This document shows, one piece after another, positions 29,265 through 39,830 of a stretch of 64,000 nt of DNA. The position numbers were made by a program, and so were the translations under genes. Every line of letters starts with the position of its first letter. Positions within the stretch are counted from its first letter, which is position 1. A model generated the notes under the pieces. That model saw only the letters and a program-made list of their open reading frames with translations, did no database searches and was not told the origin of the DNA. This stretch comes from Huiozyma naganishii CBS 8797 (taxonomy: Eukaryota; Ascomycota; Saccharomycetes; Saccharomycetales; Saccharomycetaceae). Location: assembly GCF_000348985.1 (NCBI RefSeq), contig NC_035922.1, forward strand, positions 1,191,604 to 1,255,603. The letters run 5' to 3'.

Positions 29265-32200
29265 TCACCCAGTCAACTGCTTGTTCCGGTTAGCCTTCAA
29301 CAATGTTTTGAAACCGTTACATAGCTGGACCACACTTGGATAGTTGTAGTTTACCAAGTAGAATCCCGTATTTGTCAGTTTCACGTTCCACGTGTACAAT
29401 GGCTTGTCGGCGTTAATTTTGAAATTGATGTAGAACCAGCCCGGGTGATCATAATTCAAACTGAAGTAATACACCGACTTTTTAGGGTTCACCTTGGAAT
29501 AGTCCTCGATGAATTTTGTAACCTCCTTCGGAGTACCACGCTTGAATTTTTCGTTAGAAATCATTTCGTTGAGCAGTCTTATCTTGTGCTGCAGATACTC
29601 CACAATAAGCTGGTCCAGGTCGTGGTACCTTTGGTTGTCCACAACAAGTATTCTACCTAAGGCAAGTGGGTTTTCCTTCTCCAATTCCTTAATATCTATA
29701 TGCTCGAATAAGTCTTTATCCAGCTTCCAGGTAATCGTCAGATGATCGTCACCACGACTAGACTGCCTGATGACGAAATCTCCACGGTCTTTGCTTCTCA
29801 GGTAATCTTCCGCCTGTCTGTGGTTGAAGGGGAAATAGTAAGGATGGTTGATGACACGGTGCGTTCTCTTTTCACGGGCCCGCTCATTTGTTATTTTCTT
29901 CTCCTCTTCAGCATCCTTCAACTCTTGCTTCAAATCCCAAATAGAGGGATCCTTGCTGTACGAAATTGGAACGTATTCATGCTGAACATCGTGATCCAAC
30001 AAGGAAACCTCTGCTGAGATGTTTGGATAGTCAATGTAGATAACCTTGGCTGGGTACGTTTTACCCAATTCGTACATTTCACTCGCGGACCTCTTGTATT
30101 CGGCGCCGGCATGGCGCTGTGCGTTAACTGTGCATTCAACACCAGAATTTGTAACACACTTAATGTCATTGTGCCAAAATCTTTCAATTCGTACAGGAAT
30201 GATACAGCCTTTAGAGAAGGTTTTTTCAGTTTCACCAGTAAGAGTATGGAATATTTCATCGCCTTGTAATGGATGGAAGTCATTTCTAAGTTCCTCAAAA
30301 CCGTCCAATAGCTCGAGAACAATGGTGCTCAGATTATTCAGCTTTCTTTGTCCCGTCTTTTGCTCCAATTGCTCGGCATATTGTTCCAAGTTCAATGATT
30401 CAAGTTTTGCCCTCTTATCATTGTCGTCCCTCAAATAATCTATGAAGTCACTCATTGTACCTTGATCTTCCTTCTCGGCAATTACGTCAGGGTCGTATTC
30501 TAATGCGTCGGCAGCAACTTTTGTAGCCAAATGATAATCCTCAGGATGGATTCTTGTACTGTCCAGCTGATCGTGCTCCAAATCTTCGTACCTTTGCCTT
30601 TTCTCATTCCACGATATATACAAGAAACCAGCAGCGTTCATGAATATCGTTTTGTGCAAAATGTTATGAGTGATCAGTTGTTGACGAGCCAACAACGGCT
30701 CGTTTAACCTATGCAGAGATTGGACAAAGTCAATGGATTTACGCTTACCAAAGCCTGCTACATACCTCAGGCATCTAGAGTAATAATCGTTGTTCGTGGC
30801 TTTGTTTACCTCGACACCAACCAAATTAACAATATCCACAAAAGCGGTCTCGAGAGCTTGGAGCAAAATGTTTGTTGGCAGCAACGTCTGGAAAGGATGG
30901 ATGCTCAATGAAACTATCTCGTCGTCTGATAAGCTTGCGTATTCAAGTAATGGCGAATGCATGTAGCGCGCTAAGGCAATACAATATTTGACAAGAGGAG
31001 GCTTATTGGGGAATTCTTCGGAAGCACGTTTCGAACTTTGATACCGAAGCGCAATCTCATCCTCCACATATATGACTGGAACGGCATGCCCTCTGTTATC
31101 GACAATCTCTTTCCTGTGGATAACCTCTTGGATTCTCTTGTAGAATTTTTCGGTCTGAGGATTTGGCCCATTGATACCAATGGCGTTCACCTGACAGCTC
31201 TCAATAATTCTATCTAACTCATCATCAAAGGCCTGAGGGTTAGACTTGTCAAAAGGATTTTGAATTATTTTAAAGTCTTTCACGAAATCAGTCTTCCGGT
31301 TCACGAAGACACCAATGATTGCATCCAATCCAAATCTACCTTGACCACATGTCAAGGTCAGTACCCTTGGGATCTTAGGATCCTTCATGTTGGGAACAAA
31401 TGGAGCTTGGTCCAACTTGGTCATCATTTTGTGGCGAACTACCTTAGCAACCAACTTCTGACATGTCTTGGTCAAATCATCTTTAATTTCGCCCGAGATG
31501 TCGGAAAATATATGGTTCAAAGCATCCTTGAAAGCTTCTTTACGGAAATTGTTCCATTCAGTAGCCAAACTAGAAGTATCTGTGGTTTCTAGGGCTATTT
31601 GGAATAAATGCTCAATATACTGACTTTGAGATGACATATGAAGTCTAACGTTCAGTAAATTCAACGACTCTGCTTCCAGCATACGCAAAAACACATCAGG
31701 ATCTTTTTGGAAGTGCAATGGCGTTCTATTAATCGCGTATTTTATGTCTTCGTACAGCGAGCCTCTCTGAATTTCGTTTTTACCCTTTTTAGTCAAAACA
31801 ACGTCGACCAGGTAGTACTTGTAGAAATCGGCCCTAACTTTTTCTCTTATTTTGATATTCTTCGATAATTCCAGGGAGTAATACTTTTTCACCGTATCGA
31901 CAGCAAGAGCGTTGTTCCTAGAGAATATCTGCAAGTCGTCAGAGTTTTCACTTATGATGGATTCGATGATCTGATTGGGTGCCATACTTGGGTGATCAAC
32001 TGCGGTGTGGATTTGATGTTGGGAACTAATATTCTCACCAACCTGTCCAGCACTGACACCGATATCAGTTACAGCTTGGTATAGGGGACTGGATTTGAAC
32101 TTTTCGTAGCTTGAATTTTTCAAATGCTTTTTACCAGAACGATCAGCATGGTTTGTTAACACCTGGTTAATCTCTTGAGCATATTTGAATTCCAGGTAAT

Positions 32201-33623
32201 TATGGATGTCCTGCAGTGTGTTCAATTCTGCTACCGATGCGCTGGTTTGGTTGCTGAAGTATTCATCGACGTCATCATCTTGAATATCCAAATCTTCATA
32301 GAATTTTTTCACGTACGATCTTTTGTTGATCAAACTGTGAAATTCGATATCCAATTTGACTATTTCCCAAAGATCGTCTTCTGTCAGTACAAATCCACCT
32401 GCAATTCTAGAAGAGATGTAGTTACGTCTATAGGCGTAAATGAAGGGGACTTCGAGGTTATCTTGGCTGATGAATTTGATTGCGTTTCCAATGGATTCCT
32501 TGAACTCGGTCAAGTCGAAAGTTGTTTCAAAATTTTTGTCGACAGATATTTTATCGCTGACCCAGTTTTTCTCCAACTCTCTATCTACCTCGTTTAACTT
32601 ACCGTAGTTCGTTATATCTTTGCGAATTTCCTGATACCTTTCTGGGATATCCGTTTTTCTGATGTTCATATCGTCCTCGGTCAAAAGATTCTTCTTCAAG
32701 TCCTCCAAATCAAAGATATCCTGCATTTGAGTAGTTTTAGAAGTTCTTGGGGCGCCGGTCTCCTCATCGAACTCTTTGTCGTCTTTTCCAATATCGTCCA
32801 CAACAAGACCTTGTTCCAATTCCTCGTTTTCGATCTGCAAAGCCCAGTCGTAATCCTTACCATCACCAAAGATATCGAACATTTCGTCGACTTTTTCGGA
32901 AGACAACCCGGAAATCTTTGTTGGCGCTTTCAGCCTCTGTCTCTCCTGTCTTCTCCTCTCCTCTTTCCTTTCCTGCCTAGTTTCCTCATCCTCGTCAGAG
33001 AACTCGTCATCCTCTATGAAATCGTCGAGTTCATCGAGCATACCCCCCTTACGTGACCGGTCATCCGTACGTTCGTCGTAGCCCTCGTTATCGTAGCCGT
33101 CTCTGCCCTCGCGGTTTGTGTCGATGTCATCGTCTGCAAAAATGGAATCCAATTGAGAGGTACCAGATACACCCCCAGCACGTCTGGAGTCGTTGGTCTC
33201 CGCTCCGTCATCGCCGCCAGCACCGGCTCTTTTCAACCTTTTAAGCTTACCGGAGGAAGCAGTGTCCGTGTTCGAGCGTTTCACACCGGCGTTCTCCATC
33301 AGAAGATCCAAATCATCCTCAGAAAGCCTATCCTCCTCATCCTCCCTCTCTCTCGGTCTCCTCTTATGCTTTTTTCTTCTCTTAGAGACGCCCGCATCCT
33401 CATCTTCATCATCAACGATAAACCCCTCCTTCACCTTCTGCGCCTCCTCTTCGTCGTCGTCCAAGTTTTCATCCTCCTCAGAGGAGTCAAACACGTCCTC
33501 CCCTTCCTCCTCGTCGCTGGGCGCACCACTACCGCCCACATCGTTGGCAATTTCGTCCTCCTCGTCTCTCAGCGTCGTAGAGCTGGGATTACCCAACGGT
33601 GTCTCCTCCGTCTCGTTACTCAT
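29265..33623 (-). CDS. SPT6: Transcription elongation factor and histone chaperone Spt6
   Basis: 1452 residues from the ATG complement at 33621-33623 (1451 in S. cerevisiae). Travels with RNA polymerase II and rebuilds nucleosomes. The N terminus is very acidic (about residues 1-240, [23 protein letters not shown]) and contains the Spn1-binding region. Then come the Tex-like core with helix-hairpin-helix and YqgF-like domain, an S1 domain ([19 protein letters not shown]) and the tandem SH2 at the C terminus ([29 protein letters not shown]). Its counterpart is YGR116W on chromosome VII; here it sits between YLH47 and CTR1. Its partner gene SPN1 lies about 16 kb away. Confidence 0.98.
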   Translation of the reverse strand: MSNETEETPLGNPSSTTLRDEEDEIANDVGGSGAPSDEEEGEDVFDSSEEDENLDDDEEEAQKVKEGFIVDDEDEDAGVSKRRKKHKRRPREREDEEDRLSEDDLDLLMENAGVKRSNTDTASSGKLKRLKRAGAGGDDGAETNDSRRAGGVSGTSQLDSIFADDDIDTNREGRDGYDNEGYDERTDDRSRKGGMLDELDDFIEDDEFSDEDEETRQERKEERRRQERQRLKAPTKISGLSSEKVDEMFDIFGDGKDYDWALQIENEELEQGLVVDDIGKDDKEFDEETGAPRTSKTTQMQDIFDLEDLKKNLLTEDDMNIRKTDIPERYQEIRKDITNYGKLNEVDRELEKNWVSDKISVDKNFETTFDLTEFKESIGNAIKFISQDNLEVPFIYAYRRNYISSRIAGGFVLTEDDLWEIVKLDIEFHSLINKRSYVKKFYEDLDIQDDDVDEYFSNQTSASVAELNTLQDIHNYLEFKYAQEINQVLTNHADRSGKKHLKNSSYEKFKSSPLYQAVTDIGVSAGQVGENISSQHQIHTAVDHPSMAPNQIIESIISENSDDLQIFSRNNALAVDTVKKYYSLELSKNIKIREKVRADFYKYYLVDVVLTKKGKNEIQRGSLYEDIKYAINRTPLHFQKDPDVFLRMLEAESLNLLNVRLHMSSQSQYIEHLFQIALETTDTSSLATEWNNFRKEAFKDALNHIFSDISGEIKDDLTKTCQKLVAKVVRHKMMTKLDQAPFVPNMKDPKIPRVLTLTCGQGRFGLDAIIGVFVNRKTDFVKDFKIIQNPFDKSNPQAFDDELDRIIESCQVNAIGINGPNPQTEKFYKRIQEVIHRKEIVDNRGHAVPVIYVEDEIALRYQSSKRASEEFPNKPPLVKYCIALARYMHSPLLEYASLSDDEIVSLSIHPFQTLLPTNILLQALETAFVDIVNLVGVEVNKATNNDYYSRCLRYVAGFGKRKSIDFVQSLHRLNEPLLARQQLITHNILHKTIFMNAAGFLYISWNEKRQRYEDLEHDQLDSTRIHPEDYHLATKVAADALEYDPDVIAEKEDQGTMSDFIDYLRDDNDKRAKLESLNLEQYAEQLEQKTGQRKLNNLSTIVLELLDGFEELRNDFHPLQGDEIFHTLTGETEKTFSKGCIIPVRIERFWHNDIKCVTNSGVECTVNAQRHAGAEYKRSASEMYELGKTYPAKVIYIDYPNISAEVSLLDHDVQHEYVPISYSKDPSIWDLKQELKDAEEEKKITNERAREKRTHRVINHPYYFPFNHRQAEDYLRSKDRGDFVIRQSSRGDDHLTITWKLDKDLFEHIDIKELEKENPLALGRILVVDNQRYHDLDQLIVEYLQHKIRLLNEMISNEKFKRGTPKEVTKFIEDYSKVNPKKSVYYFSLNYDHPGWFYINFKINADKPLYTWNVKLTNTGFYLVNYNYPSVVQLCNGFKTLLKANRNKQLTG

Positions 33624-33997
33624 GTTCAGCGTCCTATCGTTCCACTGTCCAATACGTGTGAAATAGGACGGTGTGCAGGAGGTGTCCAGGGTTTCGCAGT
33701 CCACTACCAACAGGTACGTCAACTGCACATCCACAGCGAGAGATTCCCGCTTTGCAAAATTATTGATATATATATATATATTTTTCTAACGGCAGAACCG
33801 TACACTGTGATGATTGTTCAACGACGTTACCTTTGAGTCGATGAAGTTGGGTCCCAGCGATGAGTTGAGGACTCGTTACAGCAGTGTATAATTAGAGGAG
33901 GCTTACAGAAGGAGAGTGTGGGTATGTAAAATAGATATTTACAAAAACTAGCAGCAAAGTGTGGGGTGGGAGCCATAGGCCATTACTGGTACGCAGA
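33624..33997. other. Intergenic region SPT6 promoter / CTR1 3' end
   Basis: 374 bp between minus-strand genes. A short (TA)n tract occurs near 33766-33782. No gene recognised. Confidence 0.45.
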
Positions 33998-35110
33998 TCA
34001 TTGGAACTTTTCAGCGGGCATCAGGTTCGCATCCATGTCGTTCCCCTGTTCTTGCAGCTTCGCATTCTCGGACATATCCCTCTCGATTTTTCTTTCCAGG
34101 TTGTTGTCGACCGCTGCGCAACCACATTGCTCACCTCCAGCGGCTGTCTGTCTGTGCCTACCACACCTGCATGCGGCACCACCTGGGCAGCGATTGATCT
34201 TGTCCAACTCGCGCTGGATATCCCATCTTTTCAACAGGGCCATCTTGCACCTGTTGAAAAACACCTCGGACACTGTCAACCCGACTATCACTGCAAACAC
34301 GTACGTCAGCACGAAGGACATCGCTGCCAACATGAGCATGTAGATGATCATTGTGGACGTGAAGATCAGTAAGAGTCTAATTGAATCGTGGAACAGGTCG
34401 ATGAAGTTTGGGGCGAAAATGTCAAACATGAGGTTGGGTAACTGTGGTAGCGGTGAGCCCATCTGCAACCCGTTGGAGTCCACGTACGATTCTTTGGACT
34501 TGGAGGAGTCCGTTTCGCTGACCTCTGTCATCCCCACTGCGGCACCCTTGCCAGCAACGATTGACCTCAAGTTTTCAGATTTCATGGACGTGTCCCATTT
34601 CTTAAACCAGTGGACCTCCAGACACCAGTTTACAAATAGTAGAAACTTGTAAACGAAACTGGCCGCTAGGATCAGCACAAAGATACCGAACGCCTGCCTT
34701 TTATGGGTCGCATACAACTTCTCGAACACTACAGGGTAGTGTTCAAATTTCCGTGTCAAATAGTAGTTCATGTGCATGGACATACCACTCATCGAGTCAC
34801 TGGACGAATTGGACATACCACTCATCGAGTCACTGGACGAATTGGACATACCATCCATTGAGTCACTCGAGGAATTGGACATACCACCATGATGCATCGC
34901 CGTACCACTGGACATAACCATTGCAGAAGTTGCACTAGCGGACCCCATGTCCATATCCATCGACGCGGAAGCCGTTGCGGATCCCATCGTCATTAACGAC
35001 GCCACAACACTGCTCGATATAGACCCCATAGCCATCGCCATAGTGGAAGTGGGGGATCCCATCCCGCTCATCGATTCCATACTCATAGATTCCATACTCA
35101 TAGATTCCAT
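33998..35110 (-). CDS. CTR1: High-affinity copper transporter Ctr1
   Basis: 370 residues (406 in S. cerevisiae). Plasma-membrane Cu(I) importer, acting as a trimer. The N-terminal ectodomain is packed with Met motifs (MESMSMESMS, MAMAMGS, DMDMGS, MSGMSNSSSDSM, MSMHMNYYL) that collect copper, partly built from 33-bp DNA repeats. Three membrane helices follow: FGIFVLILAASFVYKFLLFV, then LIFTSTMIIYMLMLAAM carrying an MxxxM (MLAAM), and the adjoining LTYVFAVIVGLTV. The tail has Cys clusters (CPGGAACRC, QCGCAAV), as used for copper sensing in yeast Ctr1. The upstream region contains a Mac1-like palindrome. Confidence 0.96.
   Translation of the reverse strand: MESMSMESMSMESMSGMGSPTSTMAMAMGSISSSVVASLMTMGSATASASMDMDMGSASATSAMVMSSGTAMHHGGMSNSSSDSMDGMSNSSSDSMSGMSNSSSDSMSGMSMHMNYYLTRKFEHYPVVFEKLYATHKRQAFGIFVLILAASFVYKFLLFVNWCLEVHWFKKWDTSMKSENLRSIVAGKGAAVGMTEVSETDSSKSKESYVDSNGLQMGSPLPQLPNLMFDIFAPNFIDLFHDSIRLLLIFTSTMIIYMLMLAAMSFVLTYVFAVIVGLTVSEVFFNRCKMALLKRWDIQRELDKINRCPGGAACRCGRHRQTAAGGEQCGCAAVDNNLERKIERDMSENAKLQEQGNDMDANLMPAEKFQ
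34778..34876 (-). repeat. 33-bp tandem repeats in the CTR1 ectodomain
   Basis: Three successive 33-bp units (34778-34810, 34811-34843, 34844-34876). The first two are identical; the third differs at several bases, and a partial fourth follows. Each encodes one 11-residue Met/Ser unit (MSNSSSDSMSG type). Confidence 0.9.
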
Positions 35111-35299
35111 ACTGTACCTTTTCTTAGCAGAGAAGCTTTACTTTCTGGACACACGGGTACTCTTGCCAATTCCTTCCCAACAATTACACCGCAACTACAA
35201 CGTCTGTACCCACTGCCCATATATATATATATACACCTCGAGCCCATGCGAACCCTCGAGAACCGCACCCTTCCGTTGCAGTCGCCGAGATCTGAATTA

Positions 35300-35313
35300 T
35301 TTGCTCGAGCAAA
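35300..35313. promoter_or_regulatory. Mac1-type copper-response palindrome upstream of CTR1
   Basis: TTTGCTCGAGCAAA is a perfect 14-bp palindrome made of two back-to-back TTTGCTC words, the core of the Mac1 site TTTGCTCA. It lies about 190 bp upstream of the CTR1 ATG, in the 235-bp gap after AXL1. Mac1 needs paired sites to switch on copper uptake under starvation. Confidence 0.65.
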
Positions 35314-35345
35314 TAAAATAAACGCAGCAAAGAACAGCCGTTGCT

Positions 35346-38300
35346 TCACGTGCGGCGGAAGAAGTCCGCGTCCGGCAACCTGTGTCTTGGCGGTGGTGTA
35401 GTAGTAGTAGTTGTTGACGGTCGCTGTGGGACGGTGGGTCGCAGTGTGAGGCTGCGACGCACACCCAGCGCCAACAGTTTCCCAACCTCTTTCGCAATGA
35501 CGCGGCACAGCTTCCAGTTCTCGCCGCGGGTCTTGAAGTGTGCGAGCAAGTGCCGTAGCAACTGGGTGGGCGAACCCTGCGACTTGTTGACTATATCGCG
35601 CAGCTCTGTGTCCTTGATCGCAAACCCTTTCATCTTGAGGAAAGTTTCCATCTGTAGAAACATCTGCCGGTTCATGATTTCCTCCCGCTTCATAGGGCTG
35701 TCGATCATTATTGAGATCTTGCTTCTCGTGGTAGACCTCGCAGACAGTTTCTCCTTGAAGAAGGTCATGTACCTGTGCAAAGTTAACCCTTGGACCACCG
35801 TGCGGTCTAGGATATCGTTGCCCTGTAAGAAATCGTACTCTTTCGCTTGGATCAGGTTCCATAACTGCTTGTGTCTTTTCATATCGATCCCTTCGAGCAC
35901 GGAAGAGTGGCCGTTTTGCACATTGGGGTAGATCTCGCTTAACAGGTTTGTGGGGCCTCCTGACGTGTCCATCTCACCCACAGTGTGCTCGCCTATTAAC
36001 CTAATGTACGGTTTCAAGTAAATTTCCTCGAATTGAGACTCCGTAAGCGCGTTCAACACAGTGTCCTCAAGATACATCATGTACTCATCAATCTTATCCT
36101 CCAAATCAAGACACTGTCCAGCGGACATCACCGTGATGTGCAACCCAACGGTGTCTGTCATGATCCTCAGACCACCGAGAACAACATATCCGATCTGTTT
36201 CTTATAACGAAGGTCAGGTACTAACGTTAGGTGCATCAGGTAAGCGGTGAAATGGGCCAAAGTGAACGCGGCACGGTCATTCCTTAAACCAACCTGCACA
36301 AAGTGCACTATACTGTTATTCGGATCATCACCTTGGCCAGGGTACTCCACATAGTAATTTACCCCAGGCTTCAAAACGGTTGTGGACCGTCTGTAATCCG
36401 TAGTTGGGGTGCTGCATCTGCTGCTGTTCAAATGGTGTGTCAATTTCGAATGAATCAGACAGTTGACTTCATCTGCATATCTCATATCGCCTTGGACAAA
36501 CAAGTTCAAGTAGTTACCGCTATCGTTCATCACAAATTCATGGCAAAATTGTTGGAAACTCGACATGTCACTATCCTCCAACGCTTCCAATCTATCCTCT
36601 AAAGTCCACATGCCTCTCTCAAGAACGATCAACAGACCCATGCTCGCCAGTTTCACACAAATCTCAGAAGATGCGGCCTCATATTTACTTCTCACTTGGA
36701 TCCTCGCCTTCCTTAGCAAACTGTTGGTGACAATATTAGCAGTCGCAGGATCTCCAATTAGACGCAACGTCGAAAGAATATAGTCAGTGATTTTCACAAC
36801 ACCGTCGCTGAACCCACATATTGTACAACAGAGCTGCACGTCTCCCTTGAGAGATGTGGCAATTTCGTAGGCATAAGACAACTGCAATGACGGGTATAAA
36901 TCTGATGTGAGTAAGAAATTCAAAACTTCACCAAGGATCTCCAAATGCATCGTGTTCATCGATGAAGGTGTCATCGTCAAAGACTCAATAGAAAATGTTA
37001 CAGTACTCTGTTTTGGAATACGATCTGGAGAAGCTACAGACTCAGGTTCTTTGTCAATGGGGAGAATCCACATTTCATAATGAGATGACCGATTGACCAA
37101 TCTTGGTTTTTGATTAGGTAGCATACTTGTTGGTACCTGAGGTTGTAAAACCGCAAAACGAGATCTCAGAGAGTATTCCATGAAAATCTGCTGGAGATTT
37201 GCTAGATTTTGGAAGAACTGTGGGATGAAGAGATTTTTTGAGGGTAAGGCAAGTGAGTAGTCGTTCACGGTCGTGCAGGGTTCATCTATTATTTGTTTAA
37301 AATTAAGGTGACTTTTGATGTAGTCAAATCCGTAATATGCATCTGTACTCCAATCTTTATTTTGTGAGCCCAACTCGAAAAAAGCGTTGTGCTTTAGTTC
37401 TGAACCCAACAGAAACAACTTTACATTTGTTACCTTCATAAATTCATTGATAAAATTTTGGAATTTCATGGCCTGATCAAACCACCATGGTGTAACCGTC
37501 ATCAGATTCTCGCTATGGTCATTATTTAGTTCAATCAGATTCGGCGATTCTTTGAAAAGGTACTCTAATTCTGGGGTCCTCAGACTGTGTTGTAGTAGCT
37601 CAGTTAACTCAGAACAAAAATCAGATGAGAGTACTTCTTGCTCTTGGTAGAGATAGTTAATATATTCGATGGTAGTATGCTCAAACAAAATTCTGGATAA
37701 AGAGTTTAAGTTCTCCCAGCGCACTAATTCAAGAGTACCTTTAAAAACTTTTGAGATGATTTCTCTCAGATTTTCCCAACCAGAGGCAGTCAACGAGAAC
37801 TGTAAGATTAATCCGTATACCCCATAGGTAAAATCTGATATATACGTTGTTGTCTCTGTTATCCAACTTTTTTCGATGAAGTAACTGTGCAGGGATCCCT
37901 TCGATTCGTCTCCAAACAACTCACGCCATATGCCACTAAAGATTTTCAGTTCCTTTGGTGTAAAATTTGCACCACTTTCATTCACTGGGAACAAAAAACG
38001 CATTGTTGATTGCTTATTTGATTTGATTATCATAAAGTTGTTTCTGTCGTCGAAACACTTGATATCTTTGTATTTCGCCTTCCATGCTTTTTCCAAAATC
38101 CTAAAGCTTTCAATTTTTTTCAATTTCTTCCCATTGGAACGTATCGAGTCTCTTTTAGAGATAGATCGGCGAATGACATTTCCTTTAGCAGCTCTGGACG
38201 ATTGTATGTAGCCAAAATTTGTGAGTGCTAGTTTAGTCAGTATGTTCACGGACTGAGAACCCTTAATGCAAACAGTTATATTTCGAGGTTGGAAATTAGT

Positions 38301-38939
38301 TTCGAAGTAGTTTACAAGTAAAGTCCGCAAATTCATACCAGTAACCAAGGGCATATTTTTCAGTGTATGAATATTACCAGTCGAAAATTGGCTAAATGGG
38401 TGATTTCCATTCGCCATCAATCTGATAGCCTGATAAAGTATCTTACTCAGGCTTGAAACGTTACTATCATGTTCGCTTTGAATGGCATAGATTTCCTTGT
38501 TCATCGCTGTGGAATTGAACAAAGGTTCCTTCAGAAAGGATGAAAACATGTCTAGGATGCAGTCAAATTCCAGCTCACCCTCCCTATTCATGTTAGGAAC
38601 AGAGATGTGGAAGGTTGTTTGCTCTCCAGTTGTGTACGCGTTGTGGGTTCCGCCAGTTTTGGACAGCGTTTGATGGTATTTGTCAACGTCTGGATATTTT
38701 TTTGACCCAGCGGCAAACAGCATGTGCTCGCATAGATGAGCCAAACCGGGGACACCCTTGGGATCATTATGCGAGCCTGTTGCCACGGTGACCGAACACA
38801 CACTTGCATTATCTTCTGGATCAGATATCAAAAGGGCCAATACCCCGTTTGGTAATTTACACAACTTATGCGTCCTGTGGGAGAAGGCCAATGGTATTCT
38901 GAACTGTATATCATAGTTTTGAACTGCTGCCCATGTCAT
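35346..38939 (-). CDS. AXL1: Axl1 protease, a-factor maturation and axial budding
   Basis: 1197 residues (1208 in S. cerevisiae). Insulysin-family (M16) zinc metalloprotease of haploid cells that makes the final N-terminal cut in the a-factor precursor and also marks the axial bud site. The inverted zinc motif HLCEH is at residues 68-72, within GLAHLCEHMLFAAGSKKYPD, followed by the TGGTHNAYT segment. The four M16 repeats can be followed to about residue 1100. The C-terminal tail is low-complexity (STTTTTTPPPRH). The ATG at 38937-38939 overlaps the stop of an unexplained upstream open frame. YLH47, CTR1 and AXL1 run in the reverse order to S. cerevisiae. Confidence 0.95.
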   Translation of the reverse strand: MTWAAVQNYDIQFRIPLAFSHRTHKLCKLPNGVLALLISDPEDNASVCSVTVATGSHNDPKGVPGLAHLCEHMLFAAGSKKYPDVDKYHQTLSKTGGTHNAYTTGEQTTFHISVPNMNREGELEFDCILDMFSSFLKEPLFNSTAMNKEIYAIQSEHDSNVSSLSKILYQAIRLMANGNHPFSQFSTGNIHTLKNMPLVTGMNLRTLLVNYFETNFQPRNITVCIKGSQSVNILTKLALTNFGYIQSSRAAKGNVIRRSISKRDSIRSNGKKLKKIESFRILEKAWKAKYKDIKCFDDRNNFMIIKSNKQSTMRFLFPVNESGANFTPKELKIFSGIWRELFGDESKGSLHSYFIEKSWITETTTYISDFTYGVYGLILQFSLTASGWENLREIISKVFKGTLELVRWENLNSLSRILFEHTTIEYINYLYQEQEVLSSDFCSELTELLQHSLRTPELEYLFKESPNLIELNNDHSENLMTVTPWWFDQAMKFQNFINEFMKVTNVKLFLLGSELKHNAFFELGSQNKDWSTDAYYGFDYIKSHLNFKQIIDEPCTTVNDYSLALPSKNLFIPQFFQNLANLQQIFMEYSLRSRFAVLQPQVPTSMLPNQKPRLVNRSSHYEMWILPIDKEPESVASPDRIPKQSTVTFSIESLTMTPSSMNTMHLEILGEVLNFLLTSDLYPSLQLSYAYEIATSLKGDVQLCCTICGFSDGVVKITDYILSTLRLIGDPATANIVTNSLLRKARIQVRSKYEAASSEICVKLASMGLLIVLERGMWTLEDRLEALEDSDMSSFQQFCHEFVMNDSGNYLNLFVQGDMRYADEVNCLIHSKLTHHLNSSRCSTPTTDYRRSTTVLKPGVNYYVEYPGQGDDPNNSIVHFVQVGLRNDRAAFTLAHFTAYLMHLTLVPDLRYKKQIGYVVLGGLRIMTDTVGLHITVMSAGQCLDLEDKIDEYMMYLEDTVLNALTESQFEEIYLKPYIRLIGEHTVGEMDTSGGPTNLLSEIYPNVQNGHSSVLEGIDMKRHKQLWNLIQAKEYDFLQGNDILDRTVVQGLTLHRYMTFFKEKLSARSTTRSKISIMIDSPMKREEIMNRQMFLQMETFLKMKGFAIKDTELRDIVNKSQGSPTQLLRHLLAHFKTRGENWKLCRVIAKEVGKLLALGVRRSLTLRPTVPQRPSTTTTTTPPPRHRLPDADFFRRT

Positions 38940-39166
38940 CGGGCCCTAGCACCTTGTTTACTTCGGGGTGAGCCTGCTCCTGTCACTTTGCGTTGACCAT
39001 TCAAATTATCCATCGTTGAGTTGTCCCCAGCCATTTGTTCAATATCTGCCGCTATGGCCATATAATATGTGAAAAATCGTGTAATTTTCCTATTCGGGAC
39101 ATACGCTTGGTGAGATGAAACAACTATAAACAAGATAACCAGACCATAAAAGCAAAGTGGTACCAT
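38936..39166 (-). CDS. Unidentified small membrane-protein-like open frame
   Basis: 76 codons from the ATG complement at 39164-39166. A strong hydrophobic helix (LCFYGLVILFIVV) is followed by a basic stretch (YVPNRKITRFF) and a polar tail. The frame stays open about 35 codons further upstream without an ATG, with protein-like composition (CGPLDETVDYFGVN), up to a TAG directly followed by CAG. That would suit a missing first exon, but I find no clear 5' splice site. The TGA overlaps the AXL1 ATG. No homolog recognised; may be chance or a relic. Confidence 0.3.
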   Translation of the reverse strand: MVPLCFYGLVILFIVVSSHQAYVPNRKITRFFTYYMAIAADIEQMAGDNSTMDNLNGQRKVTGAGSPRSKQGARAR

Positions 39167-39830
39167 CCATTTCAGTCTTTGATGACGAATCAGCGAATTG
39201 ACTCCAAAGTAATCGACGGTTTCATCAAGGGGACCGCAAACAACAAGATGCCCTGAACTAATTGTTACCTGCTAATGTGTCCTGTTTATTTGTGCAGAGA
39301 GGAACAACGTAAATGTTTTTTTTTCCTACGACACGTGTTTACACTTCTTGGCTGAGCTATTTGATCCGCAGGCAATTTGATCCGCGGGCACCTCTGAATG
39401 TCCACGTTGCCACAACCAGACTCCCCTGAGCGACCCTCTCGCTTCTGGACCGGCCCCGACTCCCCCTTCGCCCTCGTTCGGCCGAACACCACCGCCACTT
39501 AAAAGTCAAACGGCGGAGAGAATATCCGTCTGTCCCAAATAGGAAACAGCGGAGAAGAATGCGTGAACCGTTCGGCCGAATCTTAATGCTGTGAAGGCAC
39601 AGCGAATAGCCGAATGAGGGCAGATTTGATGAGATAATCGTGGAAGGCGGGGTCGTCCTTAAAATTGGTTTCCTCCTTTTCTTTGGTTTGATGACCGCGT
39701 AACACATATAAAAACGACGGATTGATCCTGCTGGAAAGCTGGAAAATTGTGTGTCTCAATTGTGCTTTCCTCGTCTTTATCTTTTGTAGAGTAGAACCAC
39801 ACCACCGTAATAACACACCCTCTTCTCAAT
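38940..39830. other. Divergent region AXL1 / reductase copy A
   Basis: 891 bp. Contains a minus-strand membrane-protein-like open frame (38936-39166, extendable without ATG to about 39270), a CACGTG word at 39333-39338 and two copies of the palindrome TTCGGCCGAA at 39477-39486 and 39571-39580. The stretch 39360-39590 is richer in G+C than its surroundings. A S. cerevisiae-style inversion breakpoint falls here. Confidence 0.5.
39477..39580. promoter_or_regulatory. Paired TTCGGCCGAA palindromes upstream of reductase copy A
   Basis: TTCGGCCGAA occurs at 39477-39486 (flanked to GTTCGGCCGAAC) and again at 39571-39580, 94 bp apart and 250-350 bp upstream of the ATG at 39831. CGG/CCG inverted triplets are the usual targets of Zn2Cys6 regulators. 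Which protein binds is unknown. Confidence 0.4.

Noticed and set aside
33153..33836. 227-codon plus-strand frame opposite the SPT6 N terminus
   Set aside because: Antisense shadow of the acidic, Glu/Asp-codon-rich region; starts with a non-ATG region and lacks protein features.
35346..35420. GTAGTAGTAG/GGTGGT repeat at the AXL1 C terminus
   Set aside because: Short imperfect triplets coding the Thr-rich tail; not notable as a repeat element.
35098..35862. 254-codon minus-strand frame spanning the CTR1 promoter and AXL1 end
   Set aside because: Different frame from AXL1 and CTR1, no recognisable domain, starts inside AXL1.
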